A stretch of DNA of 64,000 bases from Ezakiella coagulans (GTDB lineage: Bacteria > Bacillota > Clostridia > Tissierellales > Peptoniphilaceae), in assembly GCF_003096635.1 (NCBI RefSeq), contig NZ_QEKV01000001.1, forward strand, positions 133,534 through 197,533, given 5' to 3'. Each line of letters starts with the position of its first letter. Within the stretch, counting starts at the first letter, position 1. Positions 17,566 to 26,699 of the stretch are shown one piece after another. Under the pieces are notes generated by a model. That model saw nothing but the letters and a program-made list of their open reading frames with translations, was not told where the DNA came from and did no database searches. The position numbers and the translations under genes are program-made.

Positions 17566-18405
17566 TTGGCGAAGATTATGGTTCAAGGTGCAACTTCTTC
17601 GGCAGGCAAGTCGTTGTTGTGTACCGGTTTATGCAGATATTTTTATAAAAAAGGTTTGAAAGTTTTTCCTTTCAAGTCGCAAAATATGAGTAGAAACGCA
17701 TTTGTCGATGAAGACGGCAACAAAATTGCAACCGCACAGGTCCAACAAGCTTTTGCTTGCAACAGAAAGCCCGATGTCAAGATGAATCCTGTTTTACTGA
17801 TTCCAAAGACCGACGTCGGAAGCACTGTTGTACTTTTCGGAAAAGAGTTCAAGGATATGAAAGCTAGAGAGTATTTCGAGTACAAGAAGGAGCTCCTTCC
17901 GGTAATTGAGAAAACTTTTTCGGAGATTGAATCTGAAAACGACATCATTGTGGTCGAAGGTGCGGGAAGTCCTGCTGAAATAAATTTGAGAGAGAATGAC
18001 ATTGTGAATATGGGCTTGGCGGAACTAGTAGATTTGCCCGTGATTCTTGTTGCGGATATCGACCGCGGCGGAGTTTTTGCATCTCTTTATGGAACGGTCA
18101 TGCTTTTAAGCGAGAACGAAAGAAAGAGAATCAAGGGACTTGTCATAAATAAATTCAGAGGCGACAAAACTCTTCTCGATTCGGGCATAGAGCAAATTGA
18201 AAAGCTTACGGGAATTCCGGTCATAGGAACGATTCCGTATGTGAAGCTCAATATCCCTGACGAAGATTCGCTCGTTGACTACGACAAACCTGCAAATCAT
18301 GGCGGAGTTACCAGGGAAGAATTGGAAATTGAATTTGATAAGCTTATGAATGCGATTGCCGACAATATGGATATGAAATTGGTTGAGGAGATTGCCGGGC
18401 TATGA
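17566..18405 (+). CDS. cbiP: Cobyric acid synthase CbiP lacking the glutamine amidotransferase domain
   Basis: CbiP amidates four side chains of adenosyl-cobyrinate a,c-diamide, using ATP and normally glutamine. This 279-residue protein contains the complete N-terminal synthetase domain: P-loop QGATSSAGKS, KSQNMSRNAF, VVEGAGSPAEINLRENDIVN, ADIDRGGVFASLYGT, INKFRG, and IPYVKLNIPDEDSL. Normal CbiP has about 500 residues, with a class I glutaminase domain following. Here, right after IPDEDSL, the chain jumps to a tail (FDKLMNAIADNMDMKLVEEI) that resembles the normal extreme C-terminus. The whole glutaminase domain is therefore missing by a clean internal deletion, with no frameshift or stop involved. 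It probably uses free ammonia or a separate glutaminase. TTG start at 17566 with GGAGG at 17555-17559. First gene of the operon. Confidence 0.9.
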   Translation: MAKIMVQGATSSAGKSLLCTGLCRYFYKKGLKVFPFKSQNMSRNAFVDEDGNKIATAQVQQAFACNRKPDVKMNPVLLIPKTDVGSTVVLFGKEFKDMKAREYFEYKKELLPVIEKTFSEIESENDIIVVEGAGSPAEINLRENDIVNMGLAELVDLPVILVADIDRGGVFASLYGTVMLLSENERKRIKGLVINKFRGDKTLLDSGIEQIEKLTGIPVIGTIPYVKLNIPDEDSLVDYDKPANHGGVTREELEIEFDKLMNAIADNMDMKLVEEIAGL

Positions 18406-19352
18406 TTAAAATAGTTTTGGCAGCACTCTTAATCGACCTCTTGATCGGCGATCCGGTTTATCCGTTTCACCCGATAAGGCTTATGGGAAAGCTCATTTCC
18501 TTTGAAGAGAAAAAGTTTTTAAAGGAAGATATGAGCGACTATGAAAAATTCGTCGCAGGTAGTGCAGTTGTTGTTTTCAATCTAATATTTTCGTATCTCA
18601 TCACGTATTTTATTATAAAAATTATTCCGGCGGGAATTTTTAGAACGCTTTTTAAAATTTATGTGGTTTATTCGTGCATTTCGCTCAAAGAACTTTCGAA
18701 ATGTGCAAGAAAGGTACGAGAAAAGCTTGAGGTTTCAATTGTCGATGCAAGGCACGAACTCTCTATGATAGTCGGTCGTGATACGGAAAACTTAACGGAA
18801 AAGCAAATTGTGATGGCGACTGTGGAAACTGTTGCGGAAAATGCGAGCGACGGTGTTTTCAGTCCGCTTATATTTGCGTTTTTGTTCGGACCTGCCGGGG
18901 CAATCATGATGAAGATGGCAAATACGATGGATTCAATGATTGGATACGACGACAGCAAGTATTTATATTTTGGTAAAACAGCGGCTCTCACAGACGATGT
19001 TATAAACTTTATCCCGGCAAGACTCACGGCGATTTTCTTTATTTTGGCGGGAGCAGTTTTAGATTTGAACACTCAAAATGGAGTTGAGGTAACTATTAGG
19101 GATTCAAAAAAACACGCAAGTCTTAATGCGGGTTTTCCGGAGTCTGCAATGGCGGGACTTTTGGGAGTTAAACTTTTGGGACCTTCGACATACCATGGAG
19201 TTTTGTCGGACAAGCCGTTTATTGGAAATGACTTGAGAGAAATTAACAGAGACGACATTTTTTTGGCAAACAGAGTTATGTATGTTGCGACAGCTCTTTT
19301 GACAGCCGCTATGTCTATTTTATTATATTCACCGCTCTATGTAGCATTATAA
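18402..19352 (+). CDS. cbiB: Adenosylcobinamide-phosphate synthase CbiB
   Basis: The 316-residue membrane enzyme joins (R)-1-aminopropan-2-ol phosphate (made by CobD) to adenosylcobyric acid. The family motifs LLIGDPVYPFHPIRLMGKLI (N-terminus), ETVAENASDGVFSPL, MANTMDSMIGY, and AGFPESAMAGLLGV are all present, along with several hydrophobic segments. It overlaps the cbiP stop by 4 nt. The length is normal. Confidence 0.96.
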   Translation: MIKIVLAALLIDLLIGDPVYPFHPIRLMGKLISFEEKKFLKEDMSDYEKFVAGSAVVVFNLIFSYLITYFIIKIIPAGIFRTLFKIYVVYSCISLKELSKCARKVREKLEVSIVDARHELSMIVGRDTENLTEKQIVMATVETVAENASDGVFSPLIFAFLFGPAGAIMMKMANTMDSMIGYDDSKYLYFGKTAALTDDVINFIPARLTAIFFILAGAVLDLNTQNGVEVTIRDSKKHASLNAGFPESAMAGLLGVKLLGPSTYHGVLSDKPFIGNDLREINRDDIFLANRVMYVATALLTAAMSILLYSPLYVAL

Positions 19353-19362
19353 GGAGGAAAAT

Positions 19363-20109
19363 ATGAAAGGAATTACAGTTTGTTTTTTTGGAACAACTCA
19401 CATGGACACTTACAACGCATGTATAAAACCGATTTTTGATTATGTTAAGAATGAATATGGAAAAGAATATGAAGTGGAGATGGCATTCACGTCACGAATT
19501 ATAAAGAAAAGGCTGAAAGATAGAGGCGTGATGGACGTAAAAAATGAAAAAGAGGCACTTGATCATTTTAAAAGTCTCGGCATTGATGAGCCGATAGTTT
19601 TCAGCACTCATCTTTTGGAAGGAATCGAGTACGAAAAAATTCTTTCACTTAAGGAATTTTATCCCGGACTTCGAGTTTCAAAATCACTTTTTGCTGACAA
19701 AGATGCAATAAACGAGTTCACAAAGAAAGCAATATTTCCGGAAGATGAATGCACAGTATGGATGGGTCATGGCACAAGTCACGAAGTTGACGACGTTTAT
19801 GATTATTGCGACGAGTGTTTTAAGAAAAACGGCGGAGAAAATGTTTTCGTTGCGACGGTTGAAGGAAGAAGAAGTCTTGAGACAATTTTGCCGGAACTCG
19901 AAAAGTTTAAAGATAAAAAAATCACATTAAGACCGATGATGCTTGTGAGCGGTGACCATGCGAAAAATGATATGGCGGGCGATGAGCCTGATTCATGGAA
20001 AAGCATTCTCACACAAAAAGGTTTTAAAGTCGAAGCAGTTTTGAAGGGGCTTGGCGAGTTTGATTTTGCAAGAGAAATGTTTTACGACAGATTAAAAGAG
20101 GTGCTTTAG
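19363..20109 (+). CDS. cbiK: Anaerobic cobalt chelatase CbiK (sirohydrochlorin cobaltochelatase)
   Basis: The 248-residue enzyme inserts Co2+ into sirohydrochlorin, the committed first step of the oxygen-independent pathway. The metal-binding histidines appear in MGHGTSHEVDD (about residues 129-139) and SGDHAKNDMAGDE (about 197-209). It lacks the signal peptide seen in periplasmic CbiK of sulfate reducers, so it is cytoplasmic. AAGGAGG precedes the ATG at 19363. Its presence shows that cobalt enters early, in line with cbiD and cbiG further down. The sirohydrochlorin supply genes are not in the window. Confidence 0.93.
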   Translation: MKGITVCFFGTTHMDTYNACIKPIFDYVKNEYGKEYEVEMAFTSRIIKKRLKDRGVMDVKNEKEALDHFKSLGIDEPIVFSTHLLEGIEYEKILSLKEFYPGLRVSKSLFADKDAINEFTKKAIFPEDECTVWMGHGTSHEVDDVYDYCDECFKKNGGENVFVATVEGRRSLETILPELEKFKDKKITLRPMMLVSGDHAKNDMAGDEPDSWKSILTQKGFKVEAVLKGLGEFDFAREMFYDRLKEVL

Positions 20110-20111
20110 AG

Positions 20112-20762
20112 ATGAAAAAACTCTACGGCATCGGCACAGGTCCGGGGGCATCTGACTTAATAACAGTTAGAAGTGCAAGACTTATTGAAAATGCCGATGT
20201 AATTTTCGCACCGAACAACAAGGGCAAAAATATGGCACTTGACACGGTTCGCGAGTATATCAAAACTGAAAATATTATTTATCTCGATTTTCCTATGGGA
20301 AAAGTCGGACCGGAAATATACAAAAAGAATCTCGAAATTATCCACGAGAATTTGTCGGACAACAAGTCCGGAGTTTTTATTACGATTGGCGACGCTGCAA
20401 TTTACAGCACATTTATAAATACTCTTTATTTCGATGAGGAAATCTCTTTTGAAATGTCGCCGGGCATTCCATCATTTTTGGCGGCAGCGGACTTCGCAGG
20501 AGTGCCACTTGCAACAAAGGGCAAGAATTTTCTCTTGACCGATGATATCGAAAACGCAAATCTCGATTTTGTCGACAGAATTGCAATTTTAAAAACTTAT
20601 AAAAATAAAAAAGAAGTGATAGAGAAGCTCGAAGCACACAATTTTTCTTATATTTATCTTGAAAATGTTTCGGCGGAAAACGAACTTATACTTCGAGAAA
20701 AAGAAGAAATTTTAGAAAGGGAGAATTATATGTCCCTCATGATTGGATGGAAAAATGAATAA
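20112..20762 (+). CDS. cbiL: Cobalt-factor II C20-methyltransferase CbiL
   Basis: The 216-residue enzyme transfers a methyl group from SAM to C20 of cobalt-factor II. The YGIGTGPGASDLITVRSARLIE N-terminus is characteristic of this corrinoid methyltransferase, as are TIGDAAIYSTFINTL and the MSPGIPSFLAAADFAGVPL stretch. It starts 2 bp after the cbiK stop. Length is slightly short of the usual 230, but all core motifs are present. Confidence 0.94.
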   Translation: MKKLYGIGTGPGASDLITVRSARLIENADVIFAPNNKGKNMALDTVREYIKTENIIYLDFPMGKVGPEIYKKNLEIIHENLSDNKSGVFITIGDAAIYSTFINTLYFDEEISFEMSPGIPSFLAAADFAGVPLATKGKNFLLTDDIENANLDFVDRIAILKTYKNKKEVIEKLEAHNFSYIYLENVSAENELILREKEEILERENYMSLMIGWKNE

Positions 20763-21789
20763 AGGGCATGGTGCAAATATTTTTAAATATTCAAAGAGCG
20801 GAGATCTTCTCGATTTTTCGAGCAATATAAATCCATACGGACCGACCGAGAGGGTCAAGAAAAATATAAGAGAACATCTCGATTTGATTGCAAGATATCC
20901 GGATGTGTCGTATGGAAAACTTTTTGACGTGCTCGAGAAATATCTCGGAGTGGACAAAACACACATTTCACTTGGAAACGGTGCGATGGAAGTGATTGAT
21001 GCGACAATCTCGCTCTATGAAAACATTGTAATATTTGAACCTGCATTTATGGAATACGAAATACGTGCACGAGTGCAAAAGAAAAATATAAAAAAAATAA
21101 ATTTGGATTCATCTTTTAAGCCGAATGTGCACGATTTGGATTTTGATTTAGAAAATACTCTCGTAATTATCACAAGCCCGCACAATCCGAGCGGAGTAAG
21201 TCTTTCAAAAAAAGAGTTCGACGAGATTTATGAAAAAGTTTCAAATAACGGCGGAGCGATTTTGATGGACGAGGCATTTCATGAATTTTCAAGCGTGGAT
21301 TATGACTTGGCAAAAGAAATATCGAAATACAAAAATTTGTTTGTGGTGAGAGCTGCGACAAAATTTTTCTCGCTTCCGGGTTTAAGACTCGGATATTTGG
21401 TTTCGAATTTCAAAAACGATATTGATAACCACATTCCTACGTGGTCTGTTTCATCGCTTGTTGAAAATTTGGGAGAGGATTTACTTTTGGATGAGGAGTT
21501 TATTATATCATCGAAAGCGAAACTAGCAAAATCCAGAGATAAGCTCTTTTTGGAGCTTAAAAAAATAGATGGAATTCATCCGCTTCCGTCGGACGCAAAC
21601 TATATATTGATTAAAACGGACTTTGACAACGAAATGTTATTTCAAAATCTCTTAAAAAAAGGGATTTTGGTCAGAAAGTGTGATAATTATGCAAATTTGG
21701 GGCATCAATATATAAGAGTTGCTGTAAAAAAAGACGAGGATAATGAAAAGCTTTTAAAAGCTTTAAAGGAGGAAAAAAATGGAAGATAA
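20755..21789 (+). CDS. cobD: L-threonine-O-3-phosphate decarboxylase CobD
   Basis: This PLP enzyme makes (R)-1-aminopropan-2-ol phosphate for CbiB. The 344-residue form starts at ATG 20755 with MNKGHGANIF, the usual family start. An ATG at 20743 is also in frame but lies deeper inside cbiL. The fold-type I motifs are DFSSNINPYGP, SPHNPSG, MDEAFHEF, and the PLP-lysine stretch RAATKFFSLPGLRLGY with Lys near 203. It overlaps cbiL by 8 nt and cbiA by 11 nt. Confidence 0.92.
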   Translation: MNKGHGANIFKYSKSGDLLDFSSNINPYGPTERVKKNIREHLDLIARYPDVSYGKLFDVLEKYLGVDKTHISLGNGAMEVIDATISLYENIVIFEPAFMEYEIRARVQKKNIKKINLDSSFKPNVHDLDFDLENTLVIITSPHNPSGVSLSKKEFDEIYEKVSNNGGAILMDEAFHEFSSVDYDLAKEISKYKNLFVVRAATKFFSLPGLRLGYLVSNFKNDIDNHIPTWSVSSLVENLGEDLLLDEEFIISSKAKLAKSRDKLFLELKKIDGIHPLPSDANYILIKTDFDNEMLFQNLLKKGILVRKCDNYANLGHQYIRVAVKKDEDNEKLLKALKEEKNGR

Positions 21790-23107
21790 TAAACGAAATA
21801 CATTAAGAAAACTTATGATAACGGCGCCGTCTTCCAACACAGGAAAGACGCTTATAAGCACCGCTTTAATAAAATTATTTAAGGAATTGGACCTTGAAGT
21901 TATGGGAGCAAAGACAGGTCCTGACTATATAGATGCTGAATATTTAACCTATGCTTCCGGCAAGAAGAGTGAAAACTTCGACCTATTTTTGATGGACGAA
22001 GATTTAATAAGAAGTAAAATTAATAAAATCGCTGTGAAAAATGATGTGCTTCTCGTCGAGGGAGTCATGGGATACTTTGACGGTTCAGGAAACACGTTTG
22101 AAGCAAGTAGCTTTGACCTTTCGAAGAAGCTTGATATAGGTGCAATTCTTCTTTACGAACCTAAGGGAGAAATGTTTACGATGGTTCCTAAGATTAAGGG
22201 AATGGTTGATTTCAGCGAAGGCCAAATTAAAGGTGTTATATTTAATAAAACAAGTAAAAAGATTTATGATATGATTGCACCGCAAATTGAAAAATACGTA
22301 GGCATTAGTGCACTCGGATATATTCCACGTGACAGAAGGCTTGAAATTCACGAAAGAAGTTTGGGACTTATAAGGCCGAAAGAAGTCGAAGATATCGATG
22401 AAAGGCTCAATATAATCACCAATCAAATGAAGCAGACTGTTGACATAAGGGGAGTGCTCATGGCTGCTACACAACAAACAAGTGAACAGGATAAAATTCA
22501 GGAAAATCCATTTAAGAAATACAAGATTTTAATGGCAAATGATGATGCGTTCTGTTTCCACTATGATTCTGAACTATATGATGCAGCGACATTCTTCTCA
22601 CCACTTGAAGACAAAGAAATTCCGGCTGATACTGATTTGGTTGTTATCGGCGGAGGATATCCTGAACTCTTCAGATACCAACTTTCAAAAAATGAATCAA
22701 TGATGAATTCACTTCGAGAATATCATAGAAAAGGTGGAAGAATTATAGCTTATGGTGGAGGACTTATCTATCTTTCAAAAAGAATTGGAGAAGTGCCTAT
22801 GGTAGGAATTTTCCCGGGACTTTCATCAATGACAAAGAACCTGATCCATTTCGGTTACCAAAAGGCGGTAATCGAAGATGAATGGCTTGGTACACAACGT
22901 GGTGAATTCAATGCACGTGAATATCACCGTGGGATTTATGAAACTTCAAGCAGATCGATGCTCACATTGAGTAAACCGAGCGACGAAACAGGCGAAACAA
23001 GACACAGCGACGGATACAAGGAAAGAAATGCTTACGGTTCATACAGCCACGCTCACCCGGATGCTGTAAGCAATATGATTTTACAATTTTTGGAAAGGAA
23101 AATTTAA
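21779..23107 (+). CDS. cbiA: Cobyrinate a,c-diamide synthase CbiA with catalytic Cys of the glutaminase domain replaced
   Basis: CbiA amidates the a and c side chains of cobyrinic acid. The 442-residue protein has both usual domains. The synthetase domain shows P-loop APSSNTGKT (about 16-24), GPDYIDAEY and VEGVMGYFDG. The C-terminal class I amidotransferase fold shows NDDAFCFHYD, VIGGGYPELF and SYSHAHPDA. The nucleophile motif, normally AECGGL, reads A324-Y-G-G-G-L329 (GCT TAT GGT GGA GGA CTT at 22748-22765). Cys is Gly326 and the preceding Glu is Tyr. A conventional glutaminase reaction is therefore impossible, so ammonia must come from solution. ATG 21779 follows AAAGGAGG. The frame is otherwise intact. 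Confidence 0.92.
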   Translation: MEDNKRNTLRKLMITAPSSNTGKTLISTALIKLFKELDLEVMGAKTGPDYIDAEYLTYASGKKSENFDLFLMDEDLIRSKINKIAVKNDVLLVEGVMGYFDGSGNTFEASSFDLSKKLDIGAILLYEPKGEMFTMVPKIKGMVDFSEGQIKGVIFNKTSKKIYDMIAPQIEKYVGISALGYIPRDRRLEIHERSLGLIRPKEVEDIDERLNIITNQMKQTVDIRGVLMAATQQTSEQDKIQENPFKKYKILMANDDAFCFHYDSELYDAATFFSPLEDKEIPADTDLVVIGGGYPELFRYQLSKNESMMNSLREYHRKGGRIIAYGGGLIYLSKRIGEVPMVGIFPGLSSMTKNLIHFGYQKAVIEDEWLGTQRGEFNAREYHRGIYETSSRSMLTLSKPSDETGETRHSDGYKERNAYGSYSHAHPDAVSNMILQFLERKI

Positions 23108-23733
23108 TGTATATAAAGAATCCGAAAAAAATTGAAAGCAATTCAATGGATATTATTGCCCCGTATTTAAGTGATGTGACGTTTACAGAAGGGGAACTCC
23201 CTATTGTTAAGCGTATGATTCATACGACGGGCGATGTTGACTACAGACATATTATCGAATTTCAAAATAATTTCGTTGAAAGAGCTATTGCGGCAATGAA
23301 AAAGGGCGGCAAGATTTACGCCGACACAAATATGATTACAGCAGGTGTGAACAAGCCGGCACTTGAAAAGGCGAATATTGAAGTTTTCACCTGTGTTTCC
23401 GATGAGGATGTTCGAAAAATAGCAAAGGAAAAAGAGATAACTCGTTCAATGGCAGCAATAGACAAAGCTATAAATGACGGCGTTACAATGTTTGCGTTCG
23501 GGAACGCGCCGACAGCACTCTTTAGACTTATCGAACATATAAAAGCAGGCGATATTTCTCCGGATTTCATCATCGGCGTACCGGTCGGATTTGTTGGAGC
23601 GGCTGAATCGAAAGAGGAACTTTCGACAGTTGAAGTGCCTTTTGTAAGGACGAATGGCTCAAAGGGTGGCTCAAATGTTGCGGTTTCAGTTATAAATGCA
23701 CTTTTATACAGTTTTATCGAGAGGGATTTTTAG
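23107..23733 (+). CDS. cbiC: Cobalt-precorrin-8 methylmutase CbiC
   Basis: The 208-residue enzyme moves a methyl group from C11 to C12, giving cobyrinic acid. The catalytic histidine lies in RMIHTTGDVDY (about residue 38). YADTNMITAGVNK, FAFGNAPTALFRL and IIGVPVGFVGAAESKE are the other family motifs. ATG 23107 overlaps the end of cbiA by 1 nt. Length is normal. Confidence 0.96.
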   Translation: MYIKNPKKIESNSMDIIAPYLSDVTFTEGELPIVKRMIHTTGDVDYRHIIEFQNNFVERAIAAMKKGGKIYADTNMITAGVNKPALEKANIEVFTCVSDEDVRKIAKEKEITRSMAAIDKAINDGVTMFAFGNAPTALFRLIEHIKAGDISPDFIIGVPVGFVGAAESKEELSTVEVPFVRTNGSKGGSNVAVSVINALLYSFIERDF

Positions 23734-24804
23734 TTGGAAGAAAAATTGCTTGGAAAAGGTCATGAGATTTATGAAAATGGGCTCCGCCTCGGCTACACAA
23801 CGGGAAGTTGTGCAACTGCGGCGGCTCTTTCTGCTGCAAAAATGCTTATGAACGATGAGAGCGATATACTTAAACTCGAAACGCCGTCGGGTATAACCTT
23901 GATTTTGGAAGTTTTGAATAAAAAAATCGAGGGAGAGTACGCTTATTCCGAGATAAGAAAAAGTTCGGGCGACGATCCGGACGTGACGGACGGAATTTTA
24001 ATCGGTGCAAAAGTCAGAAAGAGAAATGACGACAAGATTGTCATTACCGGCGGCGAGGGAGTAGGCACAATAAAACGCAAAGGGCTTTTTGGAAAAGTCG
24101 GCGAACATGCAATAAACCCGACACCGAGAAAAATGATTCAAGATGCACTGAAACCTTTTGGCGGTTTCGACGTCGAGATTTATGTTCCAAATGGTCGGGA
24201 AATCGCAAAGAAGACATACAATGAAAATATGGGGATTGAAGGCGGAATCTCAATTATAGGAACGACGGGCATCGTTCATCCGATGAGCGAAAAAGCACTT
24301 CTCGACACAATCAAACTCGAACTCAACATGAACAAAGAGGAGTATGGAACCGATGAAATTGTTTTGGTTCCGGGGAGTTACGGCAAGGATATGCTCAAAA
24401 AAATGAACGTTGAAAAACCCGCAGTTGAGATGAGTAACTATGTCGGAGATGCTCTAAAGATGGCACTCGAAGACGGTTTTAAGAAAATTATTTTAGTCGG
24501 GCATATCGGCAAGTTTTCAAAGCTTTCAATTGGAATTTTCAACACTCACTCAAACGTTTCGGACACGAGAATGGAGGCGTTCGTTTACTATTTATTTAAA
24601 ATGAATGCGAAGAGAGAGGACGTACTTAAAATTTGCAGCCAAAACACCGCCGAGATTGCGATGAATATGGCGATTGATATGGGATACAGTGAGGTAATAA
24701 AACTTATGGAAAAGGGCGCCGAGGAAAGAGTTCGAAGATATCTTAAAAAGAGCGACCTCGATGTGAAAGTTATTATCTATTCTATGGAAAGAGGAGTGAT
24801 TTAA
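23734..24804 (+). CDS. cbiD: Cobalt-precorrin-5B (C1)-methyltransferase CbiD
   Basis: The 356-residue enzyme methylates C1 after ring contraction and is found only in the anaerobic pathway. The RLGYTTGSCATAAALSAA N-terminus, GDDPDVTDG, GGEGVGTIKRKGL and the LVGHIGKFSKLSIGIFNTHS stretch identify it. TTG start at 23734 directly after the cbiC stop, with GAGGGA upstream. Length is normal. Confidence 0.96.
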   Translation: MEEKLLGKGHEIYENGLRLGYTTGSCATAAALSAAKMLMNDESDILKLETPSGITLILEVLNKKIEGEYAYSEIRKSSGDDPDVTDGILIGAKVRKRNDDKIVITGGEGVGTIKRKGLFGKVGEHAINPTPRKMIQDALKPFGGFDVEIYVPNGREIAKKTYNENMGIEGGISIIGTTGIVHPMSEKALLDTIKLELNMNKEEYGTDEIVLVPGSYGKDMLKKMNVEKPAVEMSNYVGDALKMALEDGFKKIILVGHIGKFSKLSIGIFNTHSNVSDTRMEAFVYYLFKMNAKREDVLKICSQNTAEIAMNMAIDMGYSEVIKLMEKGAEERVRRYLKKSDLDVKVIIYSMERGVI

Positions 24805-25406
24805 TGATTTATGTTGTTGGAATAGGACCGGGCAATCCGAAATATCTGACAAATATTGCAGAGGATATTATTTTTAAAAGTGACTATGTGCTTTCGTACA
24901 AGCGAGTAAAAGAAACTATAGAGCCAATGGCTAAGATTATTGAAATAGATAGCTTAAAAGAAATTACAGATTTCTTGAATGAACACATGAACGAAGACGT
25001 CGACATTTCGGTTTTGGCTTCGGGGGACCCGAGTTTTTTCGGAATCGGTGAATATCTTTCAAAAAGATATAAGATAAAAACAATTCCGGGTATTTCTTGC
25101 GTTTCGTACATGGCGGGATACGAAAACATTTCATTAAATGACGTCACTTCGATTTCTTTTCACGGTCGTGAGCTGAACAAAGATTTGATTTCAAATGACA
25201 AGCTTATGATTTATACGGATTCGAAAAATAATCCGGACAGTATTTCAAAATGGCTTTATGGCGAAGGATACAGAGGAAAGATTGTCGTTGGCTTTAATCT
25301 AAGCTACGATGACGAAGCTGTCGATAGATATGAAATCGGTGATGATATTGAAATTAAAAGCGATTTGAATCTTATGTATGTGGAGATTTTAAATGAGAGC
25401 AATTAA
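24804..25406 (+). CDS. cbiE: Cobalt-precorrin-7 C5-methyltransferase CbiE
   Basis: The 200-residue SAM-dependent enzyme methylates C5 and works with CbiT. VVGIGPGNPKYLTNIA, LASGDPSFFGIGEYL and the PGISCVSYMAGY stretch are typical. In many genomes cbiE and cbiT are one fused gene; here they are separate and overlap by 14 nt. The start overlaps the cbiD stop by 1 nt. Confidence 0.94.
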   Translation: MIYVVGIGPGNPKYLTNIAEDIIFKSDYVLSYKRVKETIEPMAKIIEIDSLKEITDFLNEHMNEDVDISVLASGDPSFFGIGEYLSKRYKIKTIPGISCVSYMAGYENISLNDVTSISFHGRELNKDLISNDKLMIYTDSKNNPDSISKWLYGEGYRGKIVVGFNLSYDDEAVDRYEIGDDIEIKSDLNLMYVEILNESN

Positions 25407-25932
25407 TGACGCTCTTTTTATCCGCGGCGACATACCGATGACGAAGCGTACAATTCGTGCTTATATAATGGATGCACTCGACATAGAAAGAGGCGACAAA
25501 GCTCTTGACGTCGGGGCAGGCACGGGAAGCGTTTCGGTTGAGATGGCACTTCGCGGAGCAGAAGTTAGAGCAATTGAAATAGAAGAAGAGGGCATAAGTT
25601 TAATAAACCAAAATGCTGAAAAGTTCGGCGTGAAAATTGAAACGAAAAATTTGATGGCTCCCGATGGAATCAGGGGCGAAATGTACGACAAAATTTTCAT
25701 CGGTGGAACAAAGGGGAGAATGAAGGAGATAATTGACGCGGCATACGACAGTTTAAAAGTCGGCGGCACAATTGTTCTAACATTTATTTTGCCAAAGAAC
25801 TATACAGAGGCAATGGCTCTTATGCACGAATTCAAAGAAGTTGAATCGACGCTCATTCAAACGTCGGAGATAAATAAAATCGGAATGATGATTGCGAACA
25901 ATCCTATTTTTTTGATTAGAGGTGTTAAATGA
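25393..25932 (+). CDS. cbiT: Cobalt-precorrin-6B (C15)-methyltransferase, decarboxylating, CbiT
   Basis: The 179-residue class I SAM methyltransferase methylates C15 and removes the acetate carboxyl on C12. The family start IRGDIPMTKRTIRAYIM is followed by the SAM-binding motif LDVGAGTGSVSVEMAL. IFIGGTKGRMKEII and the GGTIVLTFILPKN strand complete the fold. Overlaps cbiE by 14 nt and cbiF by 4 nt. Confidence 0.95.
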   Translation: MRAINDALFIRGDIPMTKRTIRAYIMDALDIERGDKALDVGAGTGSVSVEMALRGAEVRAIEIEEEGISLINQNAEKFGVKIETKNLMAPDGIRGEMYDKIFIGGTKGRMKEIIDAAYDSLKVGGTIVLTFILPKNYTEAMALMHEFKEVESTLIQTSEINKIGMMIANNPIFLIRGVK

Positions 25933-26699
25933 TATTTTTTGTTGGAGCAGGTCCGGGCGACCCGGATTTGATAACTATAAAGGGAAGAAAACTTTTGGAA
26001 GAAGCTGACGTCGTGATTTATGCGGGGAGTCTCGTTTCAAAAAGACAGCTTGATTATGTGAGAGAAGATGCGGAAGTATACAATTCCGCAACAATGAATC
26101 TCGATGAAGTCATGGAAGTATTTTTGAAAGCGGAGAAGGAAAAGAAGACCACTGTACGTCTTCACACGGGCGACCCGGGAATCTACGGTGCAATTGCGGA
26201 ACAGATGAGAGAACTCGACAAGCACGACATTTACTACGAAGTTGTGCCGGGCGTTTCAAGTTTCTCCGCTGCGAATGCAGAGCTTAAAAAGGAAATGACA
26301 CTTCCGGGCGTAACGCAAACTATAATCATTACGAGAATGGCGGGAAGAACGCCGGTTCCGGAAGGACAAAGTCTTGCTGAGCTTTCGAAGCACCATGCAA
26401 CGATGGCGATTTTCCTTTCGATTTCTATGATTGAAGACGTTTGCAAAGAACTTTTGGAGGGCTACACCGAAGAAACGCCGATTGCAGTTGTCTATCGTGC
26501 AACATGGGCGGACCAAAAAATTGTCACGGGAACAATTTCTGACATTGCGGAAAAAGTTCGTTTCGAAAATATTGGAAAGCAAGCGATGATTTTGGTCGGA
26601 GATTTTTTGGATACGGATTTTGAACTCTCAAAACTTTACGACAAGCATTTCGAAACGGAATACAGAAAAGCGGTTCCGAAGAAAGATAAAGATGAGTAA
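25929..26699 (+). CDS. cbiF: Cobalt-precorrin-4 C11-methyltransferase CbiF
   Basis: The 256-residue enzyme methylates C11. The FVGAGPGDPDLITIKGRKLL start, YAGSLVSK, HTGDPGIYGAIAEQM and the VVPGVSSFSAA stretch are diagnostic. ATRATWADQKIV-like sequence (YRATWADQKI) near residue 190 is also conserved. Overlaps cbiT by 4 nt and cbiG by 8 nt. Confidence 0.96.
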   Translation: MIFFVGAGPGDPDLITIKGRKLLEEADVVIYAGSLVSKRQLDYVREDAEVYNSATMNLDEVMEVFLKAEKEKKTTVRLHTGDPGIYGAIAEQMRELDKHDIYYEVVPGVSSFSAANAELKKEMTLPGVTQTIIITRMAGRTPVPEGQSLAELSKHHATMAIFLSISMIEDVCKELLEGYTEETPIAVVYRATWADQKIVTGTISDIAEKVRFENIGKQAMILVGDFLDTDFELSKLYDKHFETEYRKAVPKKDKDE

